Part shown: positions 54,396 to 62,274 of the stretch, piece after piece
Layout of the letters: each line of letters begins with the position of its first letter
How positions within the stretch are numbered: position 1 is the first letter of the stretch
Source: Pedosphaera sp.
GTDB taxonomy: Bacteria > Verrucomicrobiota > Verrucomicrobiia > Limisphaerales > AAA164-E04
Reading direction: 5' to 3'
Assembly: GCA_002690655.1 (NCBI GenBank)
Contig: NZFL01000013.1
Coordinates: 1-64,000, forward strand
DNA length: 64,000 bases
Program-made: the position numbers and the translations under genes
The notes under the pieces: model-generated
The model's input: the letters and a program-made list of their open reading frames with translations, nothing else
What the model was told of the DNA's origin: nothing
Database searches by the model: none

Positions 54396-55950
54396 TTTGG
54401 ACCAGCAGCAGGGGCTCAGAACCCCCAAGCAAAGCGCGGAGCCACCCGACTTGCTGCGGGTATGTGGCGTCACTAAGAGCTTTCCCGGGGTGAAAGCGCT
54501 CAAGGGAGTGGATCTTCACCTCAAAGCAGGAGAAGTACTGGCTGTCATCGGTGAAAACGGTGCAGGTAAAAGCACACTCATGAAAATCCTGGCAGGGGTT
54601 CAGGATTATGATGAAGGTGAGGTTCTGGTGGATGGATTGACGGTTCGATTCAAGGGAGTAGAGGATGCTTTTGACAAAGGAATCGCTCTGATCCATCAAG
54701 AATTAAACCTTGCCGGCAATCTTGATGTCGCTGCCAATATTTTTCTTGGACGTGAACCTCGCAAAGTAGGACTTCTTGACAAAGCCCGGATGCGCAGGGA
54801 ATCCTCGATTTTTCTTGATCGAGTTGGTTTAAAGGTCAGCCCTGATCAGATTGTCAGTGATTTGACCATTGGACATCAACAGATGATCGAGATTGCAAAG
54901 GCTTTGTCCGTGGACGCGCGGGTGTTGATCATGGATGAGCCTACGTCCAGCTTGAGCCAGCACGAAACCGAGCAACTTTTCAAAGTCATCAAAGACCTTG
55001 CCTCGAAAAATGTGGCTATCGTCTACATTTCTCATCGTTTGAGTGAAGTGCGGGAGCTGGCGGACCGGGTCACCGTTCTCCGGGATGGAGACAATGCAGG
55101 TGAATTGTTCCGTCAAGAAGCGACCCACGATAACATGGTCAGACTGATGGTGGGGCGTGATATTTCTAAATATTATGCGCTTGAGCCGAGGTCTCACGGG
55201 GTCGTGGCCCTCAAAGTTGACAAGTTACGCACGATTCAGAATCCAAAGCACGCACTGAGCTTCGAGATTAAATCAGGCGAGATTGTAGGAGTGGCGGGTT
55301 TGGTTGGTGCCGGGCGGACCGAGATGCTGCAGACCTTGTTTGGTGTGATGCCTGCGCTTGATGGGTCGATGGAAGTTCAAGGCCACTCGGTGGCCATTCG
55401 TTCGCCCATTCAGGCTATTCAAAATGGTTTGGCTTTGGTGCCTGAAGATCGCAAGCAACAGGGCCTCGTGCTAGAAATGGCAGTCAGGGAAAACATGAGC
55501 CTGGCCAGTCTTGGCAGGGATCAGAATAAAGGCTTTCTGAATCACAGGCGTGAACAGGACATCAGCAGGGAAATGGTCGCTGAGATGAAAATTAAAACAC
55601 CTTCAGATCTTCAGGAAGTCCAATATTTGTCTGGCGGCAATCAACAAAAGGTGGTTCTGGGCAAATGGCTCGCCATGAAACCAAAGGTGCTTTTTCTGGA
55701 TGAACCCACTCGGGGCATCGATGTGGGAGCCAAACAGGATATTTACAAGCTGATGGAAAAGCTGGCTGAAGAAGGTGTTGCTATTTTATTTGTGTCCAGT
55801 GAAATGGAGGAAATTATCGGTATGTCAGATAGAGCGATCGTCATGCATGAGGGAAAACTGACGGGAACATTAATGCGCGATGAATTGACAGAAGAGTCGG
55901 TGATGCAACTCGCTACCGGCACCCAAACCAAGCCGATTTCGAACAACTGA
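54388..55950 (+). CDS. Sugar ABC transporter ATPase, duplicated domains (RbsA/MglA-like)
   Basis: 520 residues starting with GTG inside the end of the binding-protein gene. Two ATPase modules: the first has Walker A GENGAGKSTL near 53-62, IHQELNL as Q-loop, LTIGHQQMIEIAKAL as signature region, and VLIMDEPTSSL; the second has the divergent GLVGAGRTEML Walker A, LSGGNQQKVVLGKWL and LFLDEPTRGID. This is the usual CUT2-family arrangement in which the first site is more active. It energises import of a pentose or related sugar through the permease encoded 15 bases downstream. Good agreement with RbsA/MglA length. Confidence 0.95.
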   Translation: MSDLDQQQGLRTPKQSAEPPDLLRVCGVTKSFPGVKALKGVDLHLKAGEVLAVIGENGAGKSTLMKILAGVQDYDEGEVLVDGLTVRFKGVEDAFDKGIALIHQELNLAGNLDVAANIFLGREPRKVGLLDKARMRRESSIFLDRVGLKVSPDQIVSDLTIGHQQMIEIAKALSVDARVLIMDEPTSSLSQHETEQLFKVIKDLASKNVAIVYISHRLSEVRELADRVTVLRDGDNAGELFRQEATHDNMVRLMVGRDISKYYALEPRSHGVVALKVDKLRTIQNPKHALSFEIKSGEIVGVAGLVGAGRTEMLQTLFGVMPALDGSMEVQGHSVAIRSPIQAIQNGLALVPEDRKQQGLVLEMAVRENMSLASLGRDQNKGFLNHRREQDISREMVAEMKIKTPSDLQEVQYLSGGNQQKVVLGKWLAMKPKVLFLDEPTRGIDVGAKQDIYKLMEKLAEEGVAILFVSSEMEEIIGMSDRAIVMHEGKLTGTLMRDELTEESVMQLATGTQTKPISNN

Positions 55951-55964
55951 ACGGTATTATCTCG

Positions 55965-56954
55965 ATGAAAAAGATCTATGGAATTTTAGGGGTTTTCACG
56001 GTGGTTTTCATATTAACCGCGATAATGAGTCCGAGTTTCTTGACGCCTTACAACATGGAGCGCTTGATCCTGCGCACATCCCTGTTTGGTATCATTAGTA
56101 TCGGGGTCGCATTCGTTATCATCACCAGTGGGATAGATCTCTCCATTGGCTCCATTATCTGCTTGATTGGCTGTGGCCTTCCCTGGCTGCTGGTCAAAAT
56201 GACAGTGCCACTTCCACTGGCCATTTTAATTGTAGTCACCTTGAGTCTTCTGATTGGCCTTGTTCATGGAGTGTTGATTACCAAATTGAAACTTCAACCG
56301 TTTGTGGTTACACTTTGCGGGCTCTTGATGTATCGAGGAATCACGCGCGGATTCACCGGAGATCAAACGCAGGGTTTTGGTAAATTTTTCAGTGAACTTC
56401 GCTGGATAGGTGTTGGCAAGATTGCTGTTCCTGGGGTTCCGATTGACACGTTCGGGATTCCTGTTCCTTTTTTCCTCTTGTTGATGGTTGCCATTCTCGC
56501 CTCTATTTTCCTGAATCGAACCATCTACGGCAGATACCTTCTTGCCCTTGGGTGTAACGAGCAGGCTGCGCGCTACAGCGGGATCAATACCGACCGCATG
56601 ATCATTCTTGCCTATATCATTTGTGCTGCCATGGCTGGGTTGGGAGGTGTTCTTTTTATTCTGGATGGAAATTCTGCCCAGCCGGTAGTCCTTGGGAATT
56701 TTTACGAACTGTATGCCATCGCTGCGGCTGTCCTGGGGGGGTGCAGTTTGCGAGGGGGACAGGGGACCATCATTGGTGTAGTCATCGGTACCGCCTTGAT
56801 GCAGGTACTGCGCAACATGATCACCTTGGTGGACTGGATACCCACGCACATTGAATACGCAGTGATTGGAGCCGTTATCCTGGCAGGTGTGGTTGCTGAC
56901 GAGGTTGTGAAGCGTATTTCTGCTTCACGTAGAGCAGCGGCCAGTCGATTGTAG
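55965..56954 (+). CDS. Sugar ABC transporter permease (RbsC-like)
   Basis: 329 residues, about ten membrane helices. The N-terminal GVFTVVFILTAIMSPSFLTPYN, the conserved FVIITSGIDLSIGSIICL (the CUT2 permease signature), GLVHGVLITKLKLQPFVVTL, NRTIYGRYLLALGCNEQAARYSGI and GGQGTIIGVVIGTALMQVL all match. It forms the channel of the CUT2 importer. Last gene of the SBP-ATPase-permease run; the three genes overlap or lie within 15 bases. After the stop there is a long inverted repeat (56967-56974 with 57029-57036, CTCTCCGG/CCGGAGAG) with a 54-base loop, too open to be a standard terminator. Confidence 0.94.
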   Translation: MKKIYGILGVFTVVFILTAIMSPSFLTPYNMERLILRTSLFGIISIGVAFVIITSGIDLSIGSIICLIGCGLPWLLVKMTVPLPLAILIVVTLSLLIGLVHGVLITKLKLQPFVVTLCGLLMYRGITRGFTGDQTQGFGKFFSELRWIGVGKIAVPGVPIDTFGIPVPFFLLLMVAILASIFLNRTIYGRYLLALGCNEQAARYSGINTDRMIILAYIICAAMAGLGGVLFILDGNSAQPVVLGNFYELYAIAAAVLGGCSLRGGQGTIIGVVIGTALMQVLRNMITLVDWIPTHIEYAVIGAVILAGVVADEVVKRISASRRAAASRL

Positions 56955-57054
56955 GTGAATTCAATACTCTCCGGAAGACGATCGCTTTTGCAGGTGATTG
57001 TATGAGTTGCTGTCTTTTTTTGATCCAGCCGGAGAGAGCCTCCTTATTTGCATT

Positions 57055-57366
57055 TCATGCCATGACTTGCTTGATGTCTCCTTCATGTGCACTGGTCAAT
57101 CGCCGGTCGAGCCCATTGTGGTTTAAAGTGAGGCGCTCATGATAGAGACTTATTAAGTGCAGCATGCTCGCATTGAAATCATAAACCGTGATTGCTTCGA
57201 CCGCCGATTTGAAACCAAACACAGCACTCAGCCTAAAGCTGTAACCTTCTCTTACGCTCGATCCGGTGAGAAAACTTTTGAAACTTTCATGGTTGTCCTC
57301 ACGCCCGTTCCCTCTTCCTTGCAGTCCAGGCAAGCTTACGGTTCGATTCGCTTCATCCCATGACGT
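57055..57366 (-). pseudogene. Decayed 3' fragment of a DUF1501 gene
   Basis: The minus-strand frame reads LPGLQGRGNGREDNHESF, GSSVREGYSFRLSAVFGFK, VYDFNASMLHLI and YHERLTLNHNGLDRRLTSA before a stop. These follow the C-terminal third of DUF1501 proteins (PG.QG.GRDHHP..F, GG..G...G.TDEFG, VHDFHATMLHLLGLDHERL, HG...KEILA). No ATG or Tat signal is present; the frame runs into a stop at 57367-57369, and the 5' two-thirds are absent. It is closer to the subgroup with a HERLT...G.D.RLT tail than to the intact DUF1501 gene at 43589. Probably a remnant of a lost PSD1/DUF1501 pair. The position of the frame break is exact; the origin is inferred. Confidence 0.7.
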
Positions 57367-57512
57367 TCAGCTAATGCTTGCGCCCAGCGCTCACCCAATT
57401 GTGGGGACTTGATAAACTGCCCCTCCATGCCTACATATGCGGATTGTGAATTCCAGGTATGAACATCCTTAAATCCCTCAATCCCTCTAGGTGGGCGGTA
57501 TTCTCCAGGAAG
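57336..57512 (-). pseudogene. Second decayed C-terminal fragment, family not identified
   Basis: A 58-codon minus-strand reading frame without a start codon: LPGEYRPPRGIEGFKDVHT, NSQSAYVGMEGQFIKSP, and GERWAQALAERHGMKRIEP before TAA. Its amino acid composition and regularity look like a real protein C-terminus (helix ERWAQALAERHG). It directly abuts, and by 31 bases overlaps, the DUF1501 fragment in another frame. I do not recognise the family. It is best seen as the tail of a decayed neighbour gene. Confidence 0.5.
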
Positions 57513-57954
57513 TCATGCACTCATTGGGGGGTCTGGATTAAATTAAGTCTAACAAATAACTCTTCAACGGGTTACCCGGAGAGATGCTTGAGACACCTGA
57601 ACTGCCACCCTTTATCAAGACAGCTCGTCGATCGATTCGGAGGTCCGATTTCTGTTTGCTTGGTCCACGGTATTCGAGGCAAAGTGCATCAAAATCGGGT
57701 TTGATACCCCTCGCTTATTCGATAGCCGTAAGGTTGGCATTGGATACCCCACTGCACCTGATAAAAGACAGACCTGCCATCTCCAAACCTGCACAGGCCT
57801 TTAGAGGCTTAAGTGAAAGTTAAATACGTCACTTTACCTTGAATCGTGCTTGTTTATGCTTTTTCTGCTCATACTTATTTCCATTTCGAAGCATTATTGG
57901 CAACAAGCAATATTGCAATCAGCCAATGACCAAGTATGCTTGAACTCATAACAA
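57513..57954. other. Non-coding or decayed stretch before folE2
   Basis: 442 bases with several short open frames on both strands and no recognisable protein. It borders the decayed fragments and may be further degraded sequence. The last 100 bases are AT-rich and probably hold the folE2 promoter, for which I could not identify convincing boxes. Confidence 0.4.
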
Positions 57955-58818
57955 TTGATTATTAGCGCAGTGGAGACTTCAGACACAAAAAAAATCGAGG
58001 CAGGTAAAAAGATACCCAAATCAGGAGCCCTCGTTGATACACAAAACCAAAAAGACGAAAGGTGCATACCTATCGATAAGGTAGGGGTTCGTGGATTGCG
58101 ATTTCCTATTCAGGTGCGTGATCGGGCCCGCCATCACCAGGATACCATTGCCTCAGTGGGTATGTATGTGGACCTGCCACATGAATTTAAAGGCACCCAC
58201 ATGAGTCGGTTTGTAGAGGTGCTCAGTTCACATGGAAATCTCGTCCATGTGGAGATCATACCCCAGATATTGCAGGAAATGCAGTCCAAATTACATGCCA
58301 AGAATGCTCATCTGGAAATGGAGTTTCCTTATTTTCTTGAGAAAACTGCACCCGTCACTCGAAAGAAAAGTCTGATGGATTACACCGTTTCGTTTGATGC
58401 ATCAGCTGACGGAGATGATTTGGATTTCGTTTTAAAAGTAGTGGTTCCGGTCACAACACTATGCCCGTGTTCCAAGGCCATCAGTCGATACGGCGCGCAC
58501 AATCAGCGTGGTGAGGTAACCGTGGCAGTTCGATTTAATGACATTGTCTGGATCGAGGATCTTATTGAACAGGTGGAATCTTCGGCCAGTAGTGAGTTGT
58601 ACGCTCTCCTCAAAAGGCCCGATGAAAAAGCTGTTACTGAAGCTGCCTACGAGAACCCTGTTTTTGTCGAAGACCTGGTGCGCAATGTCGTGATGCGCCT
58701 CAAAGCGATGCCTCAAGTGACATGGTATCGTGTGGAAGCGGAAAATTTTGAAAGCATTCACAATCACAATGCATATGCCAGCATTGAAGCTCATTCGGAT
58801 TCAATGGATTTTGTATAG
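57955..58818 (+). CDS. folE2: GTP cyclohydrolase I type 2 (FolE2)
   Basis: 287 residues from a TTG at 57955; a GTG at 57970 is an equal alternative, and there is no ATG before the conserved part. The conserved core starts KVGVRGLRFPIQVRD near 42. TIASVGMYVDLPHEFKGTHMSRFVEVL and VVVPVTTLCPCSKAISRYGAHNQRGEVTV carry the active-site Cys170 and the Cys172 and His182 neighbours typical of FolE2. IHNHNAYASIE near the C-terminus contains the His and conserved Asn-His. It converts GTP to dihydroneopterin triphosphate for folate, and unlike FolE uses non-zinc metals. It complements the pabB/pabC genes 14 kb away. It is convergent with the gene at 58826 with seven bases between stops. Confidence 0.95.
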   Translation: MIISAVETSDTKKIEAGKKIPKSGALVDTQNQKDERCIPIDKVGVRGLRFPIQVRDRARHHQDTIASVGMYVDLPHEFKGTHMSRFVEVLSSHGNLVHVEIIPQILQEMQSKLHAKNAHLEMEFPYFLEKTAPVTRKKSLMDYTVSFDASADGDDLDFVLKVVVPVTTLCPCSKAISRYGAHNQRGEVTVAVRFNDIVWIEDLIEQVESSASSELYALLKRPDEKAVTEAAYENPVFVEDLVRNVVMRLKAMPQVTWYRVEAENFESIHNHNAYASIEAHSDSMDFV

Positions 58819-58825
58819 ACTGCGA

Positions 58826-59983
58826 CTACCGAACGCTAAAATTGCGGTCCGTGGATTTTGAATAAACCCGTCGCTGAACATCATCAAAAACATCGACTTC
58901 AAAGGACTTACCGATGTTGTTTCCAGCTAAATCTTCAAGTATCATTTGGACACGAGCGGTGTAGTCGCCTTTCTTCCAATGGCTATCGGGTTTGAAATGC
59001 AATTCAGTTTCGTTTGATTCAAGTCGTTTTGATCCATTAATCCAATCGCCCTCCGAGGAGAAAATCTCTATCAGTCGTTGAGCAAGCGCAAAGTCCAGTG
59101 ATTCTCCGAACTTGATCACCAGTGCATCGCAGGTGTCTGGTTTTGGTGCAATGATTTTCCATTTGATTGGATCAATTGCTTGTCTGTCTGGCTGTATCAC
59201 ATGAAAACTTTTTTCCATTGCGCGCTTAAGCGCTATTCCGGATGCATCTTTCCAATCCTCATCGATTACCAGTCGAAATCGTTCTCCATTGACTAACGAA
59301 GGCCCTATTTCCTCCAGTGGTTTAACGCCGCGCTTGATGCGTCCCGGATCAATGAAAAGAGTCAGCCTCATCATCGCGTCGTCCCACAATTCCTCTTCAA
59401 GTTCAAGAAAGGGAAGCTCCACCTCCTGATCCAACTCGTTATAAAGGTGGATATGGTCATAGACATACCCCCCGCTCATGGGATTCGAGAAAGTAAGATA
59501 GAATTTGAGTAAGTTTTCTGGAAGGTAATCTGCGGTTGGGTAAACTTGCGTGATCTCAGTGTTCGGGGCTTTTTTTTCCTGCCCGGGAATCCATGTTGAA
59601 TGGATCTTCCTCTCATACAGATTATCAGACTCCGTATGAGATTCGGGGAGTTGAAATTCTGCACGATAAGTGACTCGGTTTGAAAAAGGGAACCTCGGGG
59701 TGAAAGTTATGGCTGCCCCGGACAGTTCACAGGAGCCAAGAACGGGTGGAGGCTTTTCATTGGATAGAAAGGCATCGGTGACCACATAGACCTTCAGGTA
59801 GGATTTCCACCCTTTTGCGAAGGTGGAACCTGGATGACTCAATCCATCAATCTCGCTTGCGATGACTCGAGCTGGGGCAGATGCTCCCTCTGGTTGGATC
59901 CATTGGATTTCTACAGCTGATAAAGTGTGAGTGCAGAATACCGTCAGCAGGGTCACGAAGGGTTTGTAATGCTTTGCGTTCAT
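58826..59983 (-). CDS. Secreted protein of unknown function, Ig-like
   Basis: About 385 residues from the ATG at 59983, where a signal peptide (MNAKHYKPFVTLLTVFCTHTLSA) starts. An alternative ATG at 60013 lies inside the hairpin described at 59991-60026. The mature protein is rich in beta-strand patterns with repeated segments of the Ig-like or bacterial-SbsA type: ELSGAAITFTPRFPFSNRVTYRAEFQLP, TQVYPTADYLPENLLKFYLTFSNPMS, and ESNETELHFKPDSHWKKGDYTARVQMILEDLAGN. The last matches the ...L...Y.V.V.....D.aGN ends of big_5-type Ig folds. The C-terminus DVFDDVQRRVYSKSTDRNFSVR has no anchor. I recognise no enzyme motif. It could be a surface or cell-wall-associated protein. Confidence 0.7.
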   Translation of the reverse strand: MNAKHYKPFVTLLTVFCTHTLSAVEIQWIQPEGASAPARVIASEIDGLSHPGSTFAKGWKSYLKVYVVTDAFLSNEKPPPVLGSCELSGAAITFTPRFPFSNRVTYRAEFQLPESHTESDNLYERKIHSTWIPGQEKKAPNTEITQVYPTADYLPENLLKFYLTFSNPMSGGYVYDHIHLYNELDQEVELPFLELEEELWDDAMMRLTLFIDPGRIKRGVKPLEEIGPSLVNGERFRLVIDEDWKDASGIALKRAMEKSFHVIQPDRQAIDPIKWKIIAPKPDTCDALVIKFGESLDFALAQRLIEIFSSEGDWINGSKRLESNETELHFKPDSHWKKGDYTARVQMILEDLAGNNIGKSFEVDVFDDVQRRVYSKSTDRNFSVR

Positions 59984-59990
59984 GTCATCA

Positions 59991-60026
59991 AAAAAACAAC
60001 GGCGACCCCGCACAAGGCCGCCGTTG
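59991..60026 (-). terminator. Intrinsic terminator between two secreted-protein genes, 8 bases before a start codon
   Basis: On the minus strand: 8-bp stem CAACGGCG/CGCCGTTG (60019-60026 with 59997-60004), 14-base loop, then at least six T. It lies about 30 bases after the stop of the gene at 60055-61173, and its T run ends 8 bases before the ATG of the gene at 58826-59983. Confidence 0.75.
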
Positions 60027-60054
60027 ACTGGAACCTCTCCTAAGCCCTTATTTC

Positions 60055-61173
60055 TCAGGGGAGAGGGCGGGACACCAGGTCCAGAGACCCATTATCCGCA
60101 CGCACCAACAAAATAGCATGTTGATCATCGAGCTGGTCTAGTTGCACGACTCCTTTCCAGGAATTGATTGTTTCATAAGGAAGCCCCGCAGATTGCCCCC
60201 CTTCAACCCGCTTTTCTATTTTGTCAAACGACTCAATACTTTGCGCGTTGATTTTCATGATGCCACGACTGCTGTTAGCCATGAGTAGAAAAACATTGTC
60301 CTCCTTGTTGTAAACAATCATATCCAGTGGTCGATTTCGATTGCCTAATTCTGCGATTGTCTTACCAATAATTTGAGCATCGGGTTCTATTGATTTCAAT
60401 GGGATTTGAACCAGAGGCGTGCAGGTGTATGCGGCTAGTAAATGAGGTTCAGTTCCGATATTGATTGGAACAAAAGTCCTTACAGGTGATTTGGTTTCAA
60501 ACCTTCCGTGGGCGCCGTGATAAATTTCAACTCTGGTGCCCTTCTCAACAGATTTGAAAGGGAAGGGGATCCCCCTCAATGTTGAAGCGAATTCCTCATT
60601 TGAAAGCCCGGCTATCAAAACACGGTCATCGAGAAAAGCAATGTCCGTGATGGATTCCAGTCTCTTATTGCTGCTCCTTCGCCCTTGCCCCACTAATTTG
60701 TCCTCCGGGGCATCAGGAAGGATTGCTGTGGAATTTTCGACATGATTGAAATCGAGCACGATCAATTTGTCCTTGTCTTCAACCCTGACAATGACAGGGA
60801 TAGCAGATGGTCCCCGGCCTCTGCTGACGGAAAGATAGGTGTGCTTGCTAATCGGATTGACCGCAATATCCTTGATCAGGATCTCATCGGCTGTGGTCCC
60901 CAGCATTCCCGCAATCTTGGTATTGATGGCCTCCAGCTTTACCGGAGATGCCTTTGATGCCTCCGTATCACCGGTTGCGATTGCGTGAATGGATGCTGAT
61001 TTTGCATCCGCAATGAAAAGGATGCCCTCAGGTCCAAATGAAATACTTCCAGCTGAACGAAGTGCTGGTTTGCCCTTAGTCATCCCGTCCCTCCATGAGG
61101 AACCCGTCATTTCACTGGAAGTCAGGCCCATGAGGAGGCCAAGTAAAAGTGCCAATACTTTTTGTGTATTCAT
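60055..61173 (-). CDS. Secreted beta-propeller-like protein of unknown function
   Basis: About 372 residues from the ATG at 61173 (signal MNTQKVLALLLGLLMGLTSSEM). The mature sequence includes repeated strand-like blocks, SISFGPEGILFIADAKSASI, DIAVNPISKHTYLSVSRGRG, SITDIAFLDDRVLIAGLSNEEFAS, LDMIVYNKEDNVFLLMANSS and WKGVVQLDQLDDQHAILLV, which resemble NHL or SMP-30-like propeller blades (gly-pro-D-G-x-L-F-I-A-D). No catalytic residues could be recognised. The gene is upstream of the Ig-like gene on the same strand, but a strong terminator separates them. Downstream of the third pseudopilin, 127 bases away, another terminator isolates it from above, so it appears to be independently transcribed. 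Confidence 0.7.
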   Translation of the reverse strand: MNTQKVLALLLGLLMGLTSSEMTGSSWRDGMTKGKPALRSAGSISFGPEGILFIADAKSASIHAIATGDTEASKASPVKLEAINTKIAGMLGTTADEILIKDIAVNPISKHTYLSVSRGRGPSAIPVIVRVEDKDKLIVLDFNHVENSTAILPDAPEDKLVGQGRRSSNKRLESITDIAFLDDRVLIAGLSNEEFASTLRGIPFPFKSVEKGTRVEIYHGAHGRFETKSPVRTFVPINIGTEPHLLAAYTCTPLVQIPLKSIEPDAQIIGKTIAELGNRNRPLDMIVYNKEDNVFLLMANSSRGIMKINAQSIESFDKIEKRVEGGQSAGLPYETINSWKGVVQLDQLDDQHAILLVRADNGSLDLVSRPLP

Positions 61174-61219
61174 GAACTTGTGACTGGTAATGATGTTTAA
61201 CAGCTGTGGTGAGTCATTC

Positions 61220-61261
61220 AAAAAAAAAGCGGACCGAAGTCGTGTTTTTCTGTCCGCTTTT
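61220..61261 (-). terminator. Intrinsic terminator of the third pseudopilin gene
   Basis: On the minus strand: perfect 10-bp stem (GTCCGCTTTT/AAAAGCGGAC at 61252-61261 and 61225-61234) with a 17-base loop, followed by a run of T. Lies 39 bases after the stop at 61300. Confidence 0.85.
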
Positions 61262-61299
61262 GAGATTATGAAATGTTTATTGCGAAATCCACATTAGGA

Positions 61300-62172
61300 T
61301 TATCGAGCGTTTGGAAGTGGTTCATAATTTGAGTATTTGTATCGTGTATGAACCCATACAAAATCAGGATTGTCGGGATTACCACCATTCCAGAAAAAAC
61401 TGCTTTCTCCATTTGAGGAGTTTGTAGCTGCTTTTACAGTGGCTGGATCTCTCCATGAACGAGTTTCGGAATGACCGTCGGCAAATCCTATGCTGCTGTT
61501 GTTACCATGAAATATAGCGAAGGGATCTACCCAGCCAAGTGAAGGTTGCACATTAATCACCCATGTGCCTCGATTAAAGTCGCGAGGGTCTGCTTCTTCG
61601 ATGAACACCATCGCTTGGGTTGGTTGGTAAACAGAAGTCATCTTTTTGTAAGGCTTTTGTATACCTCCCTGCCATCCACTTCCGTTCATGCCATTTGCTT
61701 TCGAATAACTGTCCCATGCCCACCCACTTCCGGGCTTGTTGCGCTTAGTTCTGATATCACCTGGGCAATGATAAGATCCTGGGGCTGGCACATAACTGAA
61801 CAGAGGGCCATTTCGAACACCATCTTCAACCCGTTCTTGGGCTTCAGTTTTGTTCATACTACCAGAAATACCCGTAAAAGTGAAACCTCCGTTCGCACTC
61901 AGTCGTCCAGGGCCAGGCCAGAACCCACCGGCAGGATTTCCATCGGTTGAAAGCATATTGTCCTCGTTGTCATCTGCATACATGATGAATCCAAGACCAA
62001 GCTGTTTCTGATTATTCAGACAATTTGCTCCAAGGGCCTTTAGTTTAGCCTTGCTTAACGCGGGCAAAAGCATGCCCGCCAGAATGGCAATAATGGCAAT
62101 AACGACGAGTAGCTCAATCAGGGTAAATCCAGATCTACTCCTTTTGTTGGAATGGTATGTATTTAATTTCAT
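61300..62172 (-). CDS. Type II/IV-like pseudopilin
   Basis: 290 residues with prepilin leader ending SRSG before [19 protein letters not shown], the canonical cleavage/methylation helix. The globular part has [40 protein letters not shown] and the complete H-x9-DG signature [12 protein letters not shown], which the tandem copies at 16434 and 17436 have changed to DH. Such pseudopilins likely assemble as surface or secretion-related fibres; no assembly genes are nearby. It stands between a sulfatase (102 bases upstream, same strand) and a terminator, so it is probably transcribed alone. A close relation to the tandem pair is limited to the N-terminal helix. Confidence 0.9.
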   Translation of the reverse strand: MKLNTYHSNKRSRSGFTLIELLVVIAIIAILAGMLLPALSKAKLKALGANCLNNQKQLGLGFIMYADDNEDNMLSTDGNPAGGFWPGPGRLSANGGFTFTGISGSMNKTEAQERVEDGVRNGPLFSYVPAPGSYHCPGDIRTKRNKPGSGWAWDSYSKANGMNGSGWQGGIQKPYKKMTSVYQPTQAMVFIEEADPRDFNRGTWVINVQPSLGWVDPFAIFHGNNSSIGFADGHSETRSWRDPATVKAATNSSNGESSFFWNGGNPDNPDFVWVHTRYKYSNYEPLPNAR

Positions 62173-62274
62173 CTTTTAAAAACAGTGCGTAAATTCTGAA
62201 CGAAAAAATTTATCACTTCTTGCAAGTTTGTGAAGTAAAAAAGTTGCACGCTAACGTTAAAGGTCATCTGTTTA

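Noticed and set aside
56967-57036. Inverted repeat CTCTCCGG/CCGGAGAG after the sugar permease
   Set aside because: The 54-base loop makes a terminator or stable hairpin unlikely; it may be chance.
57331-57350. GGTTCGATTCG sequence resembling a tRNA T-loop
   Set aside because: No matching acceptor or anticodon arms around it; lies inside the decayed gene region.
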